Part shown: in pieces, positions 42,783 to 51,701 of the stretch | How positions within the stretch are numbered: the stretch's first letter is position 1 | Layout of the letters: each line of letters opens with the position of its first letter | Assembly (NCBI GenBank): GCA_004552965.1 | Contig: SFMU01000003.1 | Coordinates: forward strand, 1-64,000 | Origin: Bacteroidales bacterium | GTDB lineage: Bacteria > Bacteroidota > Bacteroidia > Bacteroidales > UBA932 | Reading direction: 5' to 3' | DNA length: 64,000 bases | The notes under the pieces: generated by a model | Seen by the model: the letters and a program-made list of their open reading frames with translations, nothing else | What the model was told of the DNA's origin: nothing | The model's database searches: none | Position numbers and translations under genes: made by a program

Positions 42783-44639
42783 ATGCGATTTTTGAAATCA
42801 ATAGGAAAAATTGCCCTGCTGCTGTCCCTGACGGCAGTGCCTGCAATCATGTCCTCATGCAGTGCCGGAACGGGAATCGACTGGCCGCTGACCGGAAAAG
42901 GACCGACCGAGGTTGTCCTCTGTCTTGGATCCGGGCCACAGTCCAGAACGGCAGTCAATGATGCGGCGGACGGATTCGAATGGCAGGATGGAGACAGAAT
43001 CTCCGTGTGGGCAGAAAGCAGCAACGGCGAATATGTCCTCGACAATCAGGTCTTCCGGATCATGGCAAAGGGCTATGACAAGGACAAGGCATATTTCACA
43101 TCGACCCTGTCGTCTCCCATGCCGGCCGGAAAATACCTTTATTATATAACCTATCCGGTTCCGGAGGCGGTTTCGGGGACGAAAGCACAGTTCACCGTTC
43201 CTTCTGTCCAGGATGGCAGGGCCTCCGGGGGTACAGGCATCACGGTCTCCTCACCAGTCAGCGGCGAAGCTCTTCCGGCGATGGAAGAATCGGATTTCGC
43301 CGGTGTAGCGACCGGAATGATGTCCGCCGGCATGCACCATCTTCTCCATTACCTCAGGTTCTATCTTCCCAAAGGGGCAAACCTGCTGGGAGAACCGGTA
43401 AAGAAGATCCGTTTCAGCATGCCAAAGCCTGTTGCAGGCATCCTCACCGCAGACATCACCGATCCCTCCTCCCCCGCTGTCACCCAGGGGAACAACCGGA
43501 TAGAGCTGGAACTTGCCGAACCTCTCGAGGAATCCCCGGCAGAGGCCAGGCAGTATTCGGTCGCGGGCATCATCCCTCCCGCTTCGGAATATTCAGTGAA
43601 TGACTTCATGGAAATCACCCTGTTCTCCGAGAACAAGATCGGCAATCTGGCCACCATCTCCCTCGCAGGCAGGTCCTTCGAAGCCGGACACGTGACAGGC
43701 ATCAAGCTAGTTCCTAACAGTGTAAGGGACTACTATTCAATCACCTTCAAGATCGATGGCAACAATCTCGGAGAAGACATCCAGAACATAACCCTCACCC
43801 TGCCGGACGGCGTCCAGTGGCCGGAAAGCACTTCATCGGAATTCACATATTCGAAGAATGACGGCTCGCTGATAGTCACCGGAGACAGTTTCAAGGTCAG
43901 ATCCGAAGAGCAGGATGCCTTCCTTGCCCTGTCCGGCCGGGAGGTCAGTGTCAGATACGAGAGCGAGGATGCAGTCGTCTGGCAGACGATCACTCTGCCA
44001 CGGCTGGAAGGCGTCACCGGAGCCACTGCCAGTCTCACCGTCCCTTACCTCTACTTCGAGGATTTCAGCAGTCTGCAGGCAGATTTCAGCCACAATGACA
44101 ATTACTCCGGCGGCTTCAACACCGGTTCCAAGGACGGACATGAATTCATGCCGGGATGGTCCGGCGGACGAGTCGGAGGTTCTGCGGGAACTGCCATCAG
44201 GATTGCCTGCCGCAGAGAGGTCTCCGCACGCTACTGGGCAAGATGCGATTCTCCGTTCATGAGCGGCCTCAAGCACACTTCCGAAGAGTTCGCGGCCATG
44301 GGCAAGGACATCAGCGTGAAGGTCCTGTTCGACTACTCGGTGAACCGCGAAGAAGGCGGCGGAATCATAGCCAAGGTAGGTCAGACGGTCTATTTCGGCT
44401 GCACGACGACTTCAGGGGTGCTCAAGAGCGGCGCTGAGGACGGTACCTTCGACTCCGGTTTCACCATCAACGAGACCACCGGTTCGTACACCAGGATGGA
44501 GCATCTCGCTGAAAGGAGTCTGAGCGGAATGGGCAACAACATCCGTCTTTCCTGGAGGACCTACCCTGAATACAATGCCTGGGGCAACGGAACCTACTTC
44601 CTGTACCTGGACAACATCAGAGTGTCGATAGAGAAATGA
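42783..44639 (+). CDS. Fimbrillin-like surface lipoprotein
   Basis: 618 residues from ATG 42783, with an SPII signal (AVPAIMSSC near residue 24). The N-terminal 300 residues resemble fimbrillin/Mfa-like domains of Bacteroidetes pili: GFEWQDGDRISVWAE, then FRIMAKGY, YLYYITYPVP and GMHHLLHYLRFYLPKG. The C-terminal 200 residues look like a jelly-roll (YFEDFSSLQADF onwards, ending LYLDNIRVSIEK). First gene of a seven-gene operon encoding four surface lipoproteins and two outer-membrane barrels. It might be a stalk or tip protein of an appendage or a glycan-binding protein (inference). A spacer of 64 nt precedes the next gene. Confidence 0.65.
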   Translation: MRFLKSIGKIALLLSLTAVPAIMSSCSAGTGIDWPLTGKGPTEVVLCLGSGPQSRTAVNDAADGFEWQDGDRISVWAESSNGEYVLDNQVFRIMAKGYDKDKAYFTSTLSSPMPAGKYLYYITYPVPEAVSGTKAQFTVPSVQDGRASGGTGITVSSPVSGEALPAMEESDFAGVATGMMSAGMHHLLHYLRFYLPKGANLLGEPVKKIRFSMPKPVAGILTADITDPSSPAVTQGNNRIELELAEPLEESPAEARQYSVAGIIPPASEYSVNDFMEITLFSENKIGNLATISLAGRSFEAGHVTGIKLVPNSVRDYYSITFKIDGNNLGEDIQNITLTLPDGVQWPESTSSEFTYSKNDGSLIVTGDSFKVRSEEQDAFLALSGREVSVRYESEDAVVWQTITLPRLEGVTGATASLTVPYLYFEDFSSLQADFSHNDNYSGGFNTGSKDGHEFMPGWSGGRVGGSAGTAIRIACRREVSARYWARCDSPFMSGLKHTSEEFAAMGKDISVKVLFDYSVNREEGGGIIAKVGQTVYFGCTTTSGVLKSGAEDGTFDSGFTINETTGSYTRMEHLAERSLSGMGNNIRLSWRTYPEYNAWGNGTYFLYLDNIRVSIEK

Positions 44640-44703
44640 TGGGCAGAGACCGGGATTCCCCGGGGAAACGGCTCGATCAGCAACAGCATCGGAAAAACAG
44701 ACA

Positions 44704-45474
44704 ATGACAGATATGAAAACAACTGAAAGAACATTGACAAAAGGCTTCCTGGGCATTCTCATCGCCCTGCTGCCTGTCTTTGCATCCTGCAACGGCAAGG
44801 AAGGAAGCGATTCACACGGGCGCGTCGCCTTCATTGTGAATTCCCAGAGCACCGTTGCCGACTTCACCAGAAGCCAGGTCAGCGACTACACCACTCTCCC
44901 GTCAGGTGACGATTTCACGCTGACAATCACTGACAACAAGGAAAAGACGATCTACGAAGGTCTCGTCAAGGACTTCCCTGCCGACATGGAATTCGCTATC
45001 GGCAACTACACTGCCACAGCGAGTTACGGTTCAGTGACCGAGGAAGGATTCGACAGGCCATGCTTCAGTGGCAGCCAGTCCTTTGCCATCACCGGTACCG
45101 GGACGAAGGAGGTGACCATCAATGTCTCTCTCGCCAACGCCATCGTCAGGATCGAGTACTCCGACATATTCAGGAAGTACTACACTGACTATTCCTTCAC
45201 CCTGAAGACCGGCAACGGAAGCACCATCCCTTACCCGAAGACCGAAACCAGGGCCGTGTTCGTGGACGCCTACACCCTCACCGTGGAAGGAGTCCTGACG
45301 AACCAGGCCGGCAAGGAATCGACTTTCAGCAAGACCTACAGCACTCCTCTTGCAGAAGCCACCTGCCACACGATCAGGTTCGATGCAAGCAATATCGGAA
45401 GCACGACAATCACAATCACCCTGGACAACACCACCGAAGAAGTTGACCTCGGCGAGATAGAACTCAACAGATAA
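44704..45474 (+). CDS. DUF4493-type lipoprotein
   Basis: 256 residues with an SPII signal (LLPVFASC near residue 29). The pattern VAFIVNSQSTVADF, then LPSGDDFTLTITDN and FAIGNYTATASYG is that of DUF4493, where YxxTASYG marks the second strand set. Two predicted beta-sandwich domains. DUF4493 proteins are Bacteroidetes surface lipoproteins of unknown function, usually encoded next to others of the kind. An internal ATG at 44713 is an alternative start. The next gene begins 3 nt after the stop. Confidence 0.75.
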   Translation: MTDMKTTERTLTKGFLGILIALLPVFASCNGKEGSDSHGRVAFIVNSQSTVADFTRSQVSDYTTLPSGDDFTLTITDNKEKTIYEGLVKDFPADMEFAIGNYTATASYGSVTEEGFDRPCFSGSQSFAITGTGTKEVTINVSLANAIVRIEYSDIFRKYYTDYSFTLKTGNGSTIPYPKTETRAVFVDAYTLTVEGVLTNQAGKESTFSKTYSTPLAEATCHTIRFDASNIGSTTITITLDNTTEEVDLGEIELNR

Positions 45475-45477
45475 GCC

Positions 45478-46737
45478 ATGAAAAGAATCCTTACGATAAT
45501 GGCCGCAACGGCCCTCCTCTTCTGCTCCTGCAAGGAGGACGCTTTCAGATACGACACCACCCCGAAGACCGGACTGCTGTCCTTCGAGGGTTTCACCGTC
45601 ACCACCGACGATGACGTCAATGTCATCTCCAGAGCCACCTCACAGGCATCCGGAGACTATGTGATCACACTGACAAAGGCCGACGGCACACCGGTGTGGG
45701 AGAAGACATATTCAACCCTCCTCCAGGAAATCGCCGCAGGCAATGAAGGCGGAATCAGCCTCGAGGCAGGCGTCTACGACATGAAGGTCCAGTCCAAGGC
45801 AGGTGAAGTTCCGGCCTCCGCGTTCTCTGCCCCCGTCTATGGCACAAGCACGACTTTCACAATCGAGACCGGCAAGACCACGACCCTGGGCACTCTGACC
45901 TGCAAGCTTCTCCAGTGCGCTGTCAAAGTCCGCTACAATGACGATTTCCTCGGCATGGTCACCGGAGACGGAGCCTGCACCGTCGAAGTGACAGCCGGAG
46001 CTCCTCTGAGCTATGCACTCTCCTACAACGGCGGCAAACCGACCTATGACGAGAGCACGGGCTACTTTGCCATCAACAACGGCAGCAACACCACAATGGC
46101 AATCACATTCAAGGGAGGAATCGAGGGCAAGACCCAGAAGATGAAGACTTCGATCACCGGAATCAAGGCTCAGGACCTCCACATCATCACCTTCATGAAG
46201 AAGATCGACGAGACCGGCAATGCTTCATTCGTCATCGTCATCGACGGCCTCGTGGCAGACACCGAGCTTGTCAACGACATCCAGGGCACGGAGACGGGAG
46301 ACGGCAACGACCCGAACGCTCCGACCGGAGACGGAGGCATCCAGCTCCTGAGCACCTGCGACTATGACATCACCCAGCCAGTCACCGTACCGGCCAGTGG
46401 CGCCTTCAACCTCACCATGCAGGCCCTCATTCCAAACGGAACCAGGAAGTTCACAGTCGACATCGCTTCCACCAACGCAGACTTCATCGCTTCCGTCAAC
46501 TCTGTCGGAGGCACGACACTCGACCTCATCAATCCGTCCGAGGCTGCTCTCGGCATATTCAGCATCGTTCCGTTCCCTCACGGAGAGGAACTGCTCAATG
46601 CCACCGTCATCGACTTCGATCTTTCCGAGGCCCAGACACCGCTCCTCGCATTCTCCGGAACCCACACGTTCAAGATGAATGTCACGGACAACAAGGGCTG
46701 CAGGAAGAGCATAGAAATCAAACTCGTAGTTCTTTAA
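45478..46737 (+). CDS. DUF4493-type lipoprotein, two-part
   Basis: 419 residues with an SPII signal (TALLFCSC near residue 19). DUF4493 features are GLLSFEGFTVTTDDD, SGDYVITLTKADGTPVWE and LEAGVYDMKVQSK. After a linker rich in D, G, N and P (ETGDGNDPNAPTGDGG, residues about 270-285) comes a second beta-sandwich of about 130 residues. The linker suggests a flexible arm away from the membrane anchor. Third gene of the surface operon; 10 nt to the next gene. Confidence 0.75.
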   Translation: MKRILTIMAATALLFCSCKEDAFRYDTTPKTGLLSFEGFTVTTDDDVNVISRATSQASGDYVITLTKADGTPVWEKTYSTLLQEIAAGNEGGISLEAGVYDMKVQSKAGEVPASAFSAPVYGTSTTFTIETGKTTTLGTLTCKLLQCAVKVRYNDDFLGMVTGDGACTVEVTAGAPLSYALSYNGGKPTYDESTGYFAINNGSNTTMAITFKGGIEGKTQKMKTSITGIKAQDLHIITFMKKIDETGNASFVIVIDGLVADTELVNDIQGTETGDGNDPNAPTGDGGIQLLSTCDYDITQPVTVPASGAFNLTMQALIPNGTRKFTVDIASTNADFIASVNSVGGTTLDLINPSEAALGIFSIVPFPHGEELLNATVIDFDLSEAQTPLLAFSGTHTFKMNVTDNKGCRKSIEIKLVVL

Positions 46738-46747
46738 TCCAGGAGGA

Positions 46748-48589
46748 ATGAATATGAGAAATTCTATCATCAGACCTGCAATTCTTCTGTCCGCCGCCAT
46801 CCTCACTCTGGCCGCCTGCGACAGTACCCTCCAGGACAAAGGAATGGGAAAGCTCTCCCTCGAAGTAGCCATCGGAAATGAGACGACACGTGCCGCGATG
46901 AGCGAAGACGAGGTCATCTCCTCGGCCAAGGTAAAGATCTACAAGGCAGACTTCTCGGGACTTGTAAGGCAGTACCTCAAGTCCGAGATGCCTTCGTCGC
47001 TCTACCTTCCCGAAGACAGCTACAGGATCGACGTCGAGGCCGGAGAAATCGCCAAGGACTCCCCTGCCAAGGCATCCTGGGAGCAGTTGAGCTGGAAGGG
47101 TTCATCCGAAGTCGACATCACCGCAGGCACGACCTCCAGCGTTTCAGTCACCGCAAAGGTCTGCAATGCGATCTCGGTTGTCACCTTCGACCCGAGCGTG
47201 AATTCAGCCTTCGAGAACGACTTCGTATGCACTGTCGGACTCAGCACGGAAGACCCTTCGATGCAGCTCGACTACACCTCGTCACAAAGCGGCAAGGACG
47301 GCTACTTCATCGCTGAAGGATTCGAGCCGACTCTCTACTGGACCTTCACAGGCACCCTGAAGAAGAACGGAAGCACCGTCACCAAGAGCGGTCAGATTCC
47401 GGCAGTCGAAGGCGGCAAGAAGTACAGACTCGGATTCAAGTACACTGAAACCGACGGTATCCTCAGCTTTAACATCCTCGTCGACGATTCCGTGAACACC
47501 CAGTATGACGACATCATATTCATTGCCACCACCACCGGCCTTGCCGAAATCAGCAAGTATGACATCTGGGCAGGCCACTTCGACGTCAGCGCCGATGTCG
47601 ACGAGAGTGAATATGACCCTTCCAAAGTCTACATCGAGTACAGGGTCCCCGTCACCGGTGCATGGATCAGAGTCCCGGCGGACAGGGAGAGCGAAGGCAC
47701 CTACACGAAGAGCATCACCGGGCTCAACCCTGACACTGAATATGAATACAGGCTCGTCCTCACCTCGACAACGACCGGAGAGGAGGAAATCATCCCGGCT
47801 GCTTCCACGGTGAGGACCGACAAGGCAACAGCCCTTCCTAACGCAGGGATGGAGACGACCTCCAATGCCGAGAGCAGCAAGTACAAGTCTCTCTATGACC
47901 CGAATCTTTCCGACCCGACCCTCAACACCAAGTGGTGGGACAGCGGAAATGCAGGAAGTACCGTTGTAGGCTCATCTTCAGTCATCTGCTACCCTGACAC
48001 CGGGGACAAGAAGGAAGGAAACCAGTCGATGTGCCTCCAGTCAAGGTATGTCGTGGTGAAGTTCGCTGCAGGAAACCTCTTCAGCGGACGCTTCGGAGAC
48101 CTGATCGGAACCTCCGGAGGTACCGTCTACTTCGGCCGCCCGTTCACCGCAAGGCCTACCGGTCTCCGTCTCTGGGTGAAATATTCCGGAGGAAAGGTCA
48201 ACAGGGTCGGCAACGCGCCATCCGACATGATCAAGGAAGGCGACTATGACCGCGCCAACATCAGGATCGCCATCGGAAACTGGGACTACAAGAAATACGG
48301 CGGAGATGCAGAAAGCCCGATCCTCGTCAACACAACCGACGTAAGCACCTTCGTGGACTACACCACAGATGCATCGACAATCGCCTACGGCGAGAAGATT
48401 ATCCAGAGTGATGCCGCCAACAGCACCAACGTCTGGCAGCAGATAACGATTCCTCTCGACTACAAGACAACATCCAGATTCCCGACCCACATTGTCGTTT
48501 CCTGTGCCGCCAGCATGTACGGAGACTATTTCACAGGCTACGACAACAGCATGCTCTGGGTGGACGGATTCGAACTGCTCTACGAATAG
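46748..48589 (+). CDS. DUF4493 + PCMD surface lipoprotein
   Basis: 613 residues with an SPII signal (AAILTLAAC near residue 26). An N-terminal DUF4493 part (LPEDSYRIDVEAGE), a fibronectin-like segment ending ITGLNPDTEYEYRLVL, and from about residue 363 the PCMD domain (putative carbohydrate metabolism domain): LPNAGMETTSNAESSKY, NTKWWDSGN, VVVKFAAGNLFSGRFGD, and MYGDYFTGYDNSMLWVDG at the end. PCMD is thought to bind or process carbohydrate, without biochemical proof known to me. Its PCMD is a close paralogue of that in the last gene of this operon. The stop is directly followed by the next ATG. Confidence 0.8.
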   Translation: MNMRNSIIRPAILLSAAILTLAACDSTLQDKGMGKLSLEVAIGNETTRAAMSEDEVISSAKVKIYKADFSGLVRQYLKSEMPSSLYLPEDSYRIDVEAGEIAKDSPAKASWEQLSWKGSSEVDITAGTTSSVSVTAKVCNAISVVTFDPSVNSAFENDFVCTVGLSTEDPSMQLDYTSSQSGKDGYFIAEGFEPTLYWTFTGTLKKNGSTVTKSGQIPAVEGGKKYRLGFKYTETDGILSFNILVDDSVNTQYDDIIFIATTTGLAEISKYDIWAGHFDVSADVDESEYDPSKVYIEYRVPVTGAWIRVPADRESEGTYTKSITGLNPDTEYEYRLVLTSTTTGEEEIIPAASTVRTDKATALPNAGMETTSNAESSKYKSLYDPNLSDPTLNTKWWDSGNAGSTVVGSSSVICYPDTGDKKEGNQSMCLQSRYVVVKFAAGNLFSGRFGDLIGTSGGTVYFGRPFTARPTGLRLWVKYSGGKVNRVGNAPSDMIKEGDYDRANIRIAIGNWDYKKYGGDAESPILVNTTDVSTFVDYTTDASTIAYGEKIIQSDAANSTNVWQQITIPLDYKTTSRFPTHIVVSCAASMYGDYFTGYDNSMLWVDGFELLYE

Positions 48590-49336
48590 ATGAAAAGGAC
48601 GATATTCGACATATTCGCCATTGCAGCCTGCCTCTGGATGCTTCCGGGCAAGGCCGACGCTCAGATTCTCGACAGGGGGCTTTCCCTGTCCAGCATGCCG
48701 TCATTCACTCAGAAGGGAACCTGGATGGTCGGAGGTACCGGCAGCTGGACTGTCCACAGGAACGACAACTACAGTTTCATCTTCTCTGACGGAATGACAT
48801 CCACCGGCTACAATGTCAAAGTCAGCCCCGCCTTCTGCTACATGCTGAAGGACAACCTGGGAATCGGCGTGCGCGCAGGGTACTCCAGGAGCAACCTGAA
48901 GGTCGACGAGGCGAACATCGGCTTCGGCGATCTCGGGATGGACTTCTCCGACATCCACACACTGAAGCATCACTACGAGATCAATGCCCTCATGAGGAAC
49001 TACATCCCGATAGGCAAGTCCCGGAAGCTGGCCCTCTACAACGAGATACAGATGGGCTACCGGTTCGGTGTGTCCAAGATAGCCGGAAGGATGGAAGAAG
49101 GCTACAACGGCAACTACACCGACGACCGCAGCATCCAGGTGAACTTCTGTCCCGGAATCGTGGGCTTCGCCAACGACCACTGGGCAGTCGATGTCAACGT
49201 GAATATGCTGGGACTCACCCTGGCCAACATGAAACAATCCCAGAACCAGGTGGAAAAAGGCAGCCTGAATGTCACCAAGATGTCATTCCAGGTCAACATC
49301 CTCGCCATCGGTTTCGGTCTGTACTATTATCTGTAA
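48590..49336 (+). CDS. Outer-membrane beta-barrel protein
   Basis: 248 residues with a signal peptide (ACLWMLPGKADAQ). Alternating strands follow the opening FTQKGTWMVGGTGSWTVH; GIGVRAGYSRSN and ALYNEIQMGYRFG are typical turns, and the last residues IGFGLYYYL end on an aromatic as outer-membrane barrels do. About 10 strands are estimated. It starts 0 nt after the preceding stop codon (no spacer), so translation is coupled. It may anchor or translocate the lipoproteins of this operon. Confidence 0.75.
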   Translation: MKRTIFDIFAIAACLWMLPGKADAQILDRGLSLSSMPSFTQKGTWMVGGTGSWTVHRNDNYSFIFSDGMTSTGYNVKVSPAFCYMLKDNLGIGVRAGYSRSNLKVDEANIGFGDLGMDFSDIHTLKHHYEINALMRNYIPIGKSRKLALYNEIQMGYRFGVSKIAGRMEEGYNGNYTDDRSIQVNFCPGIVGFANDHWAVDVNVNMLGLTLANMKQSQNQVEKGSLNVTKMSFQVNILAIGFGLYYYL

Positions 49337-49340
49337 AGCC

Positions 49341-50069
49341 ATGAAGAAGACACTGACATATTCACTGGCGCTGGTCGCATCCCTGCTTTTCTGCATCCAG
49401 GCATCCTCGCAGGAATACAGAAAAGACAGGCTGTTCATGCCCAAGGGCACTTCTTCCGGCGGTCTGCAGATTTCCTACGTCGACCTCAGCAGCATCGACA
49501 GCGACATCTTCCTGATAGTCGACGGTCTCAATGCCGAAGGTACCATGATGAGCGTGGCTCCCTTCTTCAGCTACACCTACAAGGACAACAAGGCTGTCGG
49601 TCTGAAACTGAAGTATTCGAAAGGTTCCGGCGGAATCTCGGACGTGGACCTCTCTCTCCTCAGCGACGATCCTCTTCTCTCCCTCGAAGACATCAAGGCC
49701 AGTACGAGAAACATTCAGCTGCAGTTCTTCCAGAGGTCCTACCTCGGTCTGGACCAGAACGGCCGGTTCGGTCTGTTCAATGACCTGGTGCTCTCCTACG
49801 GAACCAGCAGAAGCAGTTTCTCGGTCGGGGAAAAGAATCTGGACGCCTACACCAACACAAAGAAAGTCAAGCTCGGAATCTGTCCCGGCATCATGATATT
49901 CATCCTCAACAACATCAGCACTCATGTCTCGATGAGCATCGGTGGAGTGTCGTTCACCCACACCGAGAACTTCAAGGATGGTGTCCTGTCGGGCAGCAGG
50001 GACTACACCAAGGCGCATTTCGCCCCGGATGTCTCCGACATTTCGATGGGACTGACTGTCTATTTCTAA
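49341..50069 (+). CDS. Outer-membrane beta-barrel protein, paralogue of the previous gene
   Basis: 242 residues from ATG 49341, 4 nt after the preceding stop. Signal peptide (ALVASLLFCIQASSQ). DRLFMPKGTSSGGLQISYVD corresponds to the opening of the upstream protein, FSYTYKDNKAVGLKLKYSKG to its strands 2-3, and ISMGLTVYF is a barrel C terminus. Both proteins appear derived from one ancestor but are strongly diverged. Encoded between a PCMD lipoprotein and the terminal PCMD lipoprotein. Confidence 0.75.
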   Translation: MKKTLTYSLALVASLLFCIQASSQEYRKDRLFMPKGTSSGGLQISYVDLSSIDSDIFLIVDGLNAEGTMMSVAPFFSYTYKDNKAVGLKLKYSKGSGGISDVDLSLLSDDPLLSLEDIKASTRNIQLQFFQRSYLGLDQNGRFGLFNDLVLSYGTSRSSFSVGEKNLDAYTNTKKVKLGICPGIMIFILNNISTHVSMSIGGVSFTHTENFKDGVLSGSRDYTKAHFAPDVSDISMGLTVYF

Positions 50070-50093
50070 CAGTTTCGAGAACACCTGGATCAA

Positions 50094-51701
50094 ATGATCA
50101 AGCGGATTATCATACTACTCTCCCTGGCTGTAACGGTCCTTGCAGGATGCATCAGCAATGACATCCCGGCCGCCTCAGGCAAACCAGCCTCCATCGTGGA
50201 GATGGTTGCAGAAGGCGCCGAGGTCACAATCGACCAGACCCGCCACATTGTCGTCTTCAATCTGAACGAAAGCACCGACATCCGCAATGTCCGGATCATC
50301 GGCGTCACGTTCAACACCGATGGCGTCACACCTGACATCCCTCTTGAAGGACCGATCGACCTCAGTTCCCCGGTGAAGGTCACCCTGCACGGGGAAAAGG
50401 ACTCTTTCTGGACTCTCAAGGCGGAACAGAACATTGAGATGTATTTCTCGGTCACAGGACAGGTCGGCGTCAGCAGGATCGATGCGGTGAACCACAGGGC
50501 GATCACACAGGTCAGCAGTTCCGTCAACAGGAAGGCCCTGACCATCTCCTCACTGAAACTCGGGCCTGAAGGCCTGACATCCTACAGCCCTTCCCCGGAT
50601 GAGATCCACGACTTCTCAAACGGCCAGGAGATCGATGTCACCTTCCACGGGAGGACAGAAACCTGGAGCCTTTTCGTAGAGCAGACCGAATCCCTGATGG
50701 AACTGCTTTCGGCAGAGGCCTGGACAAGGGTGGCATGGCTCGAGGCCAGCGGAATCGAAGGGAAGAGCTGCGGCTTCAGAATCAGGGAAAAGGGACAGGA
50801 AGAATGGACCGAGGTCCCGGATGTCGTCATGGAAAACGGAATATTCAAGGCCATGGCGGACAATCTGTCTCCGCTCACTGAATATGAATGCACGGCTTAC
50901 TGTGAAGATGAGACCACAGCAATCGCTTCCTTCACCACTGAAGATGAGGTCCAGCTGCCGAATGCAGGCTTCGAGACCTTCAGCAATGCCGAATCTTCCA
51001 AATACTACTCATTCTTCGACCCGGAAAGTGCCGACCCGCAGCTTCGCAGCAAATGGTGGGGCAGCGGCAACAAGGGTTCCACGACAGTAGGTTCGACATA
51101 TTCGATCACAATCCCCGAGACAGAAGACTTCGCAGAAGGCAAGGCATCCGTCAAGCTGATGTCCCAGTACGTGATCATCAAGTTCGCCGCGGGAAACATC
51201 TTCTCCGGAGAGTATTACAAGACAATCGGGACATCCGGAGGTATCGTAAGGATGGGAAGGCCGTTCACCCTGAGGCCTAGGAAACTGTCTTTCAAGATAA
51301 AGTACAACTGCGGCAAGGTTTCGGAAAAGACCCTCGGAGGCTATCCTGACGGGGATCCGGTCAAGGTCGGCGACAACGACCGCGGCTGTGTCTGGGTCTC
51401 TCTGGGCACCTGGGATTACCACAAATACGGAGGTTCGGCCGACAGTCCGGTGGAGATAAACACCACTGACAGAGGCACTTTCTTCAATCCTGACGGTCCG
51501 GACGTCATCGCCTACGGAAGTTTCGTCACAGACAGGAGCATCGAAGAATGGACGACCGTCGAGATTCCTCTCGACTACAGGACCACAACCGTGAAGCCGA
51601 CTCACATCATCGTCTCTGCGGCAGCCAGCATGCTGGGAGACTATTTCACCGGAAGCGCGGAATCCGTGATGTGGCTTGACGATTTCAGGCTTGAGTATTG
51701 A
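50094..51701 (+). CDS. PCMD surface lipoprotein
   Basis: 535 residues with an SPII signal (LAVTVLAGC near residue 18). Two beta-sandwich domains (VEMVAEGAEVTID; SPDEIHDFSNGQEIDVTF), a fibronectin-like piece ending LSPLTEYECTAYC, then PCMD from about residue 288: LPNAGFETFSNAESSKY, RSKWWGSGN, YVIIKFAAGNIFSGEYY and MLGDYFTGSAESVMWLDD. Last gene of the operon; its end overlaps the convergent ABC exporter gene by 17 nt. The near-identical PCMD start in two genes of one operon suggests duplication followed by change of the N-terminal arms. Confidence 0.8.
   Translation: MIKRIIILLSLAVTVLAGCISNDIPAASGKPASIVEMVAEGAEVTIDQTRHIVVFNLNESTDIRNVRIIGVTFNTDGVTPDIPLEGPIDLSSPVKVTLHGEKDSFWTLKAEQNIEMYFSVTGQVGVSRIDAVNHRAITQVSSSVNRKALTISSLKLGPEGLTSYSPSPDEIHDFSNGQEIDVTFHGRTETWSLFVEQTESLMELLSAEAWTRVAWLEASGIEGKSCGFRIREKGQEEWTEVPDVVMENGIFKAMADNLSPLTEYECTAYCEDETTAIASFTTEDEVQLPNAGFETFSNAESSKYYSFFDPESADPQLRSKWWGSGNKGSTTVGSTYSITIPETEDFAEGKASVKLMSQYVIIKFAAGNIFSGEYYKTIGTSGGIVRMGRPFTLRPRKLSFKIKYNCGKVSEKTLGGYPDGDPVKVGDNDRGCVWVSLGTWDYHKYGGSADSPVEINTTDRGTFFNPDGPDVIAYGSFVTDRSIEEWTTVEIPLDYRTTTVKPTHIIVSAAASMLGDYFTGSAESVMWLDDFRLEY

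Noticed and set aside
44640..44703. Second promoter inside the surface operon
   Set aside because: The 64-nt gap holds no TAnnTTTG match.
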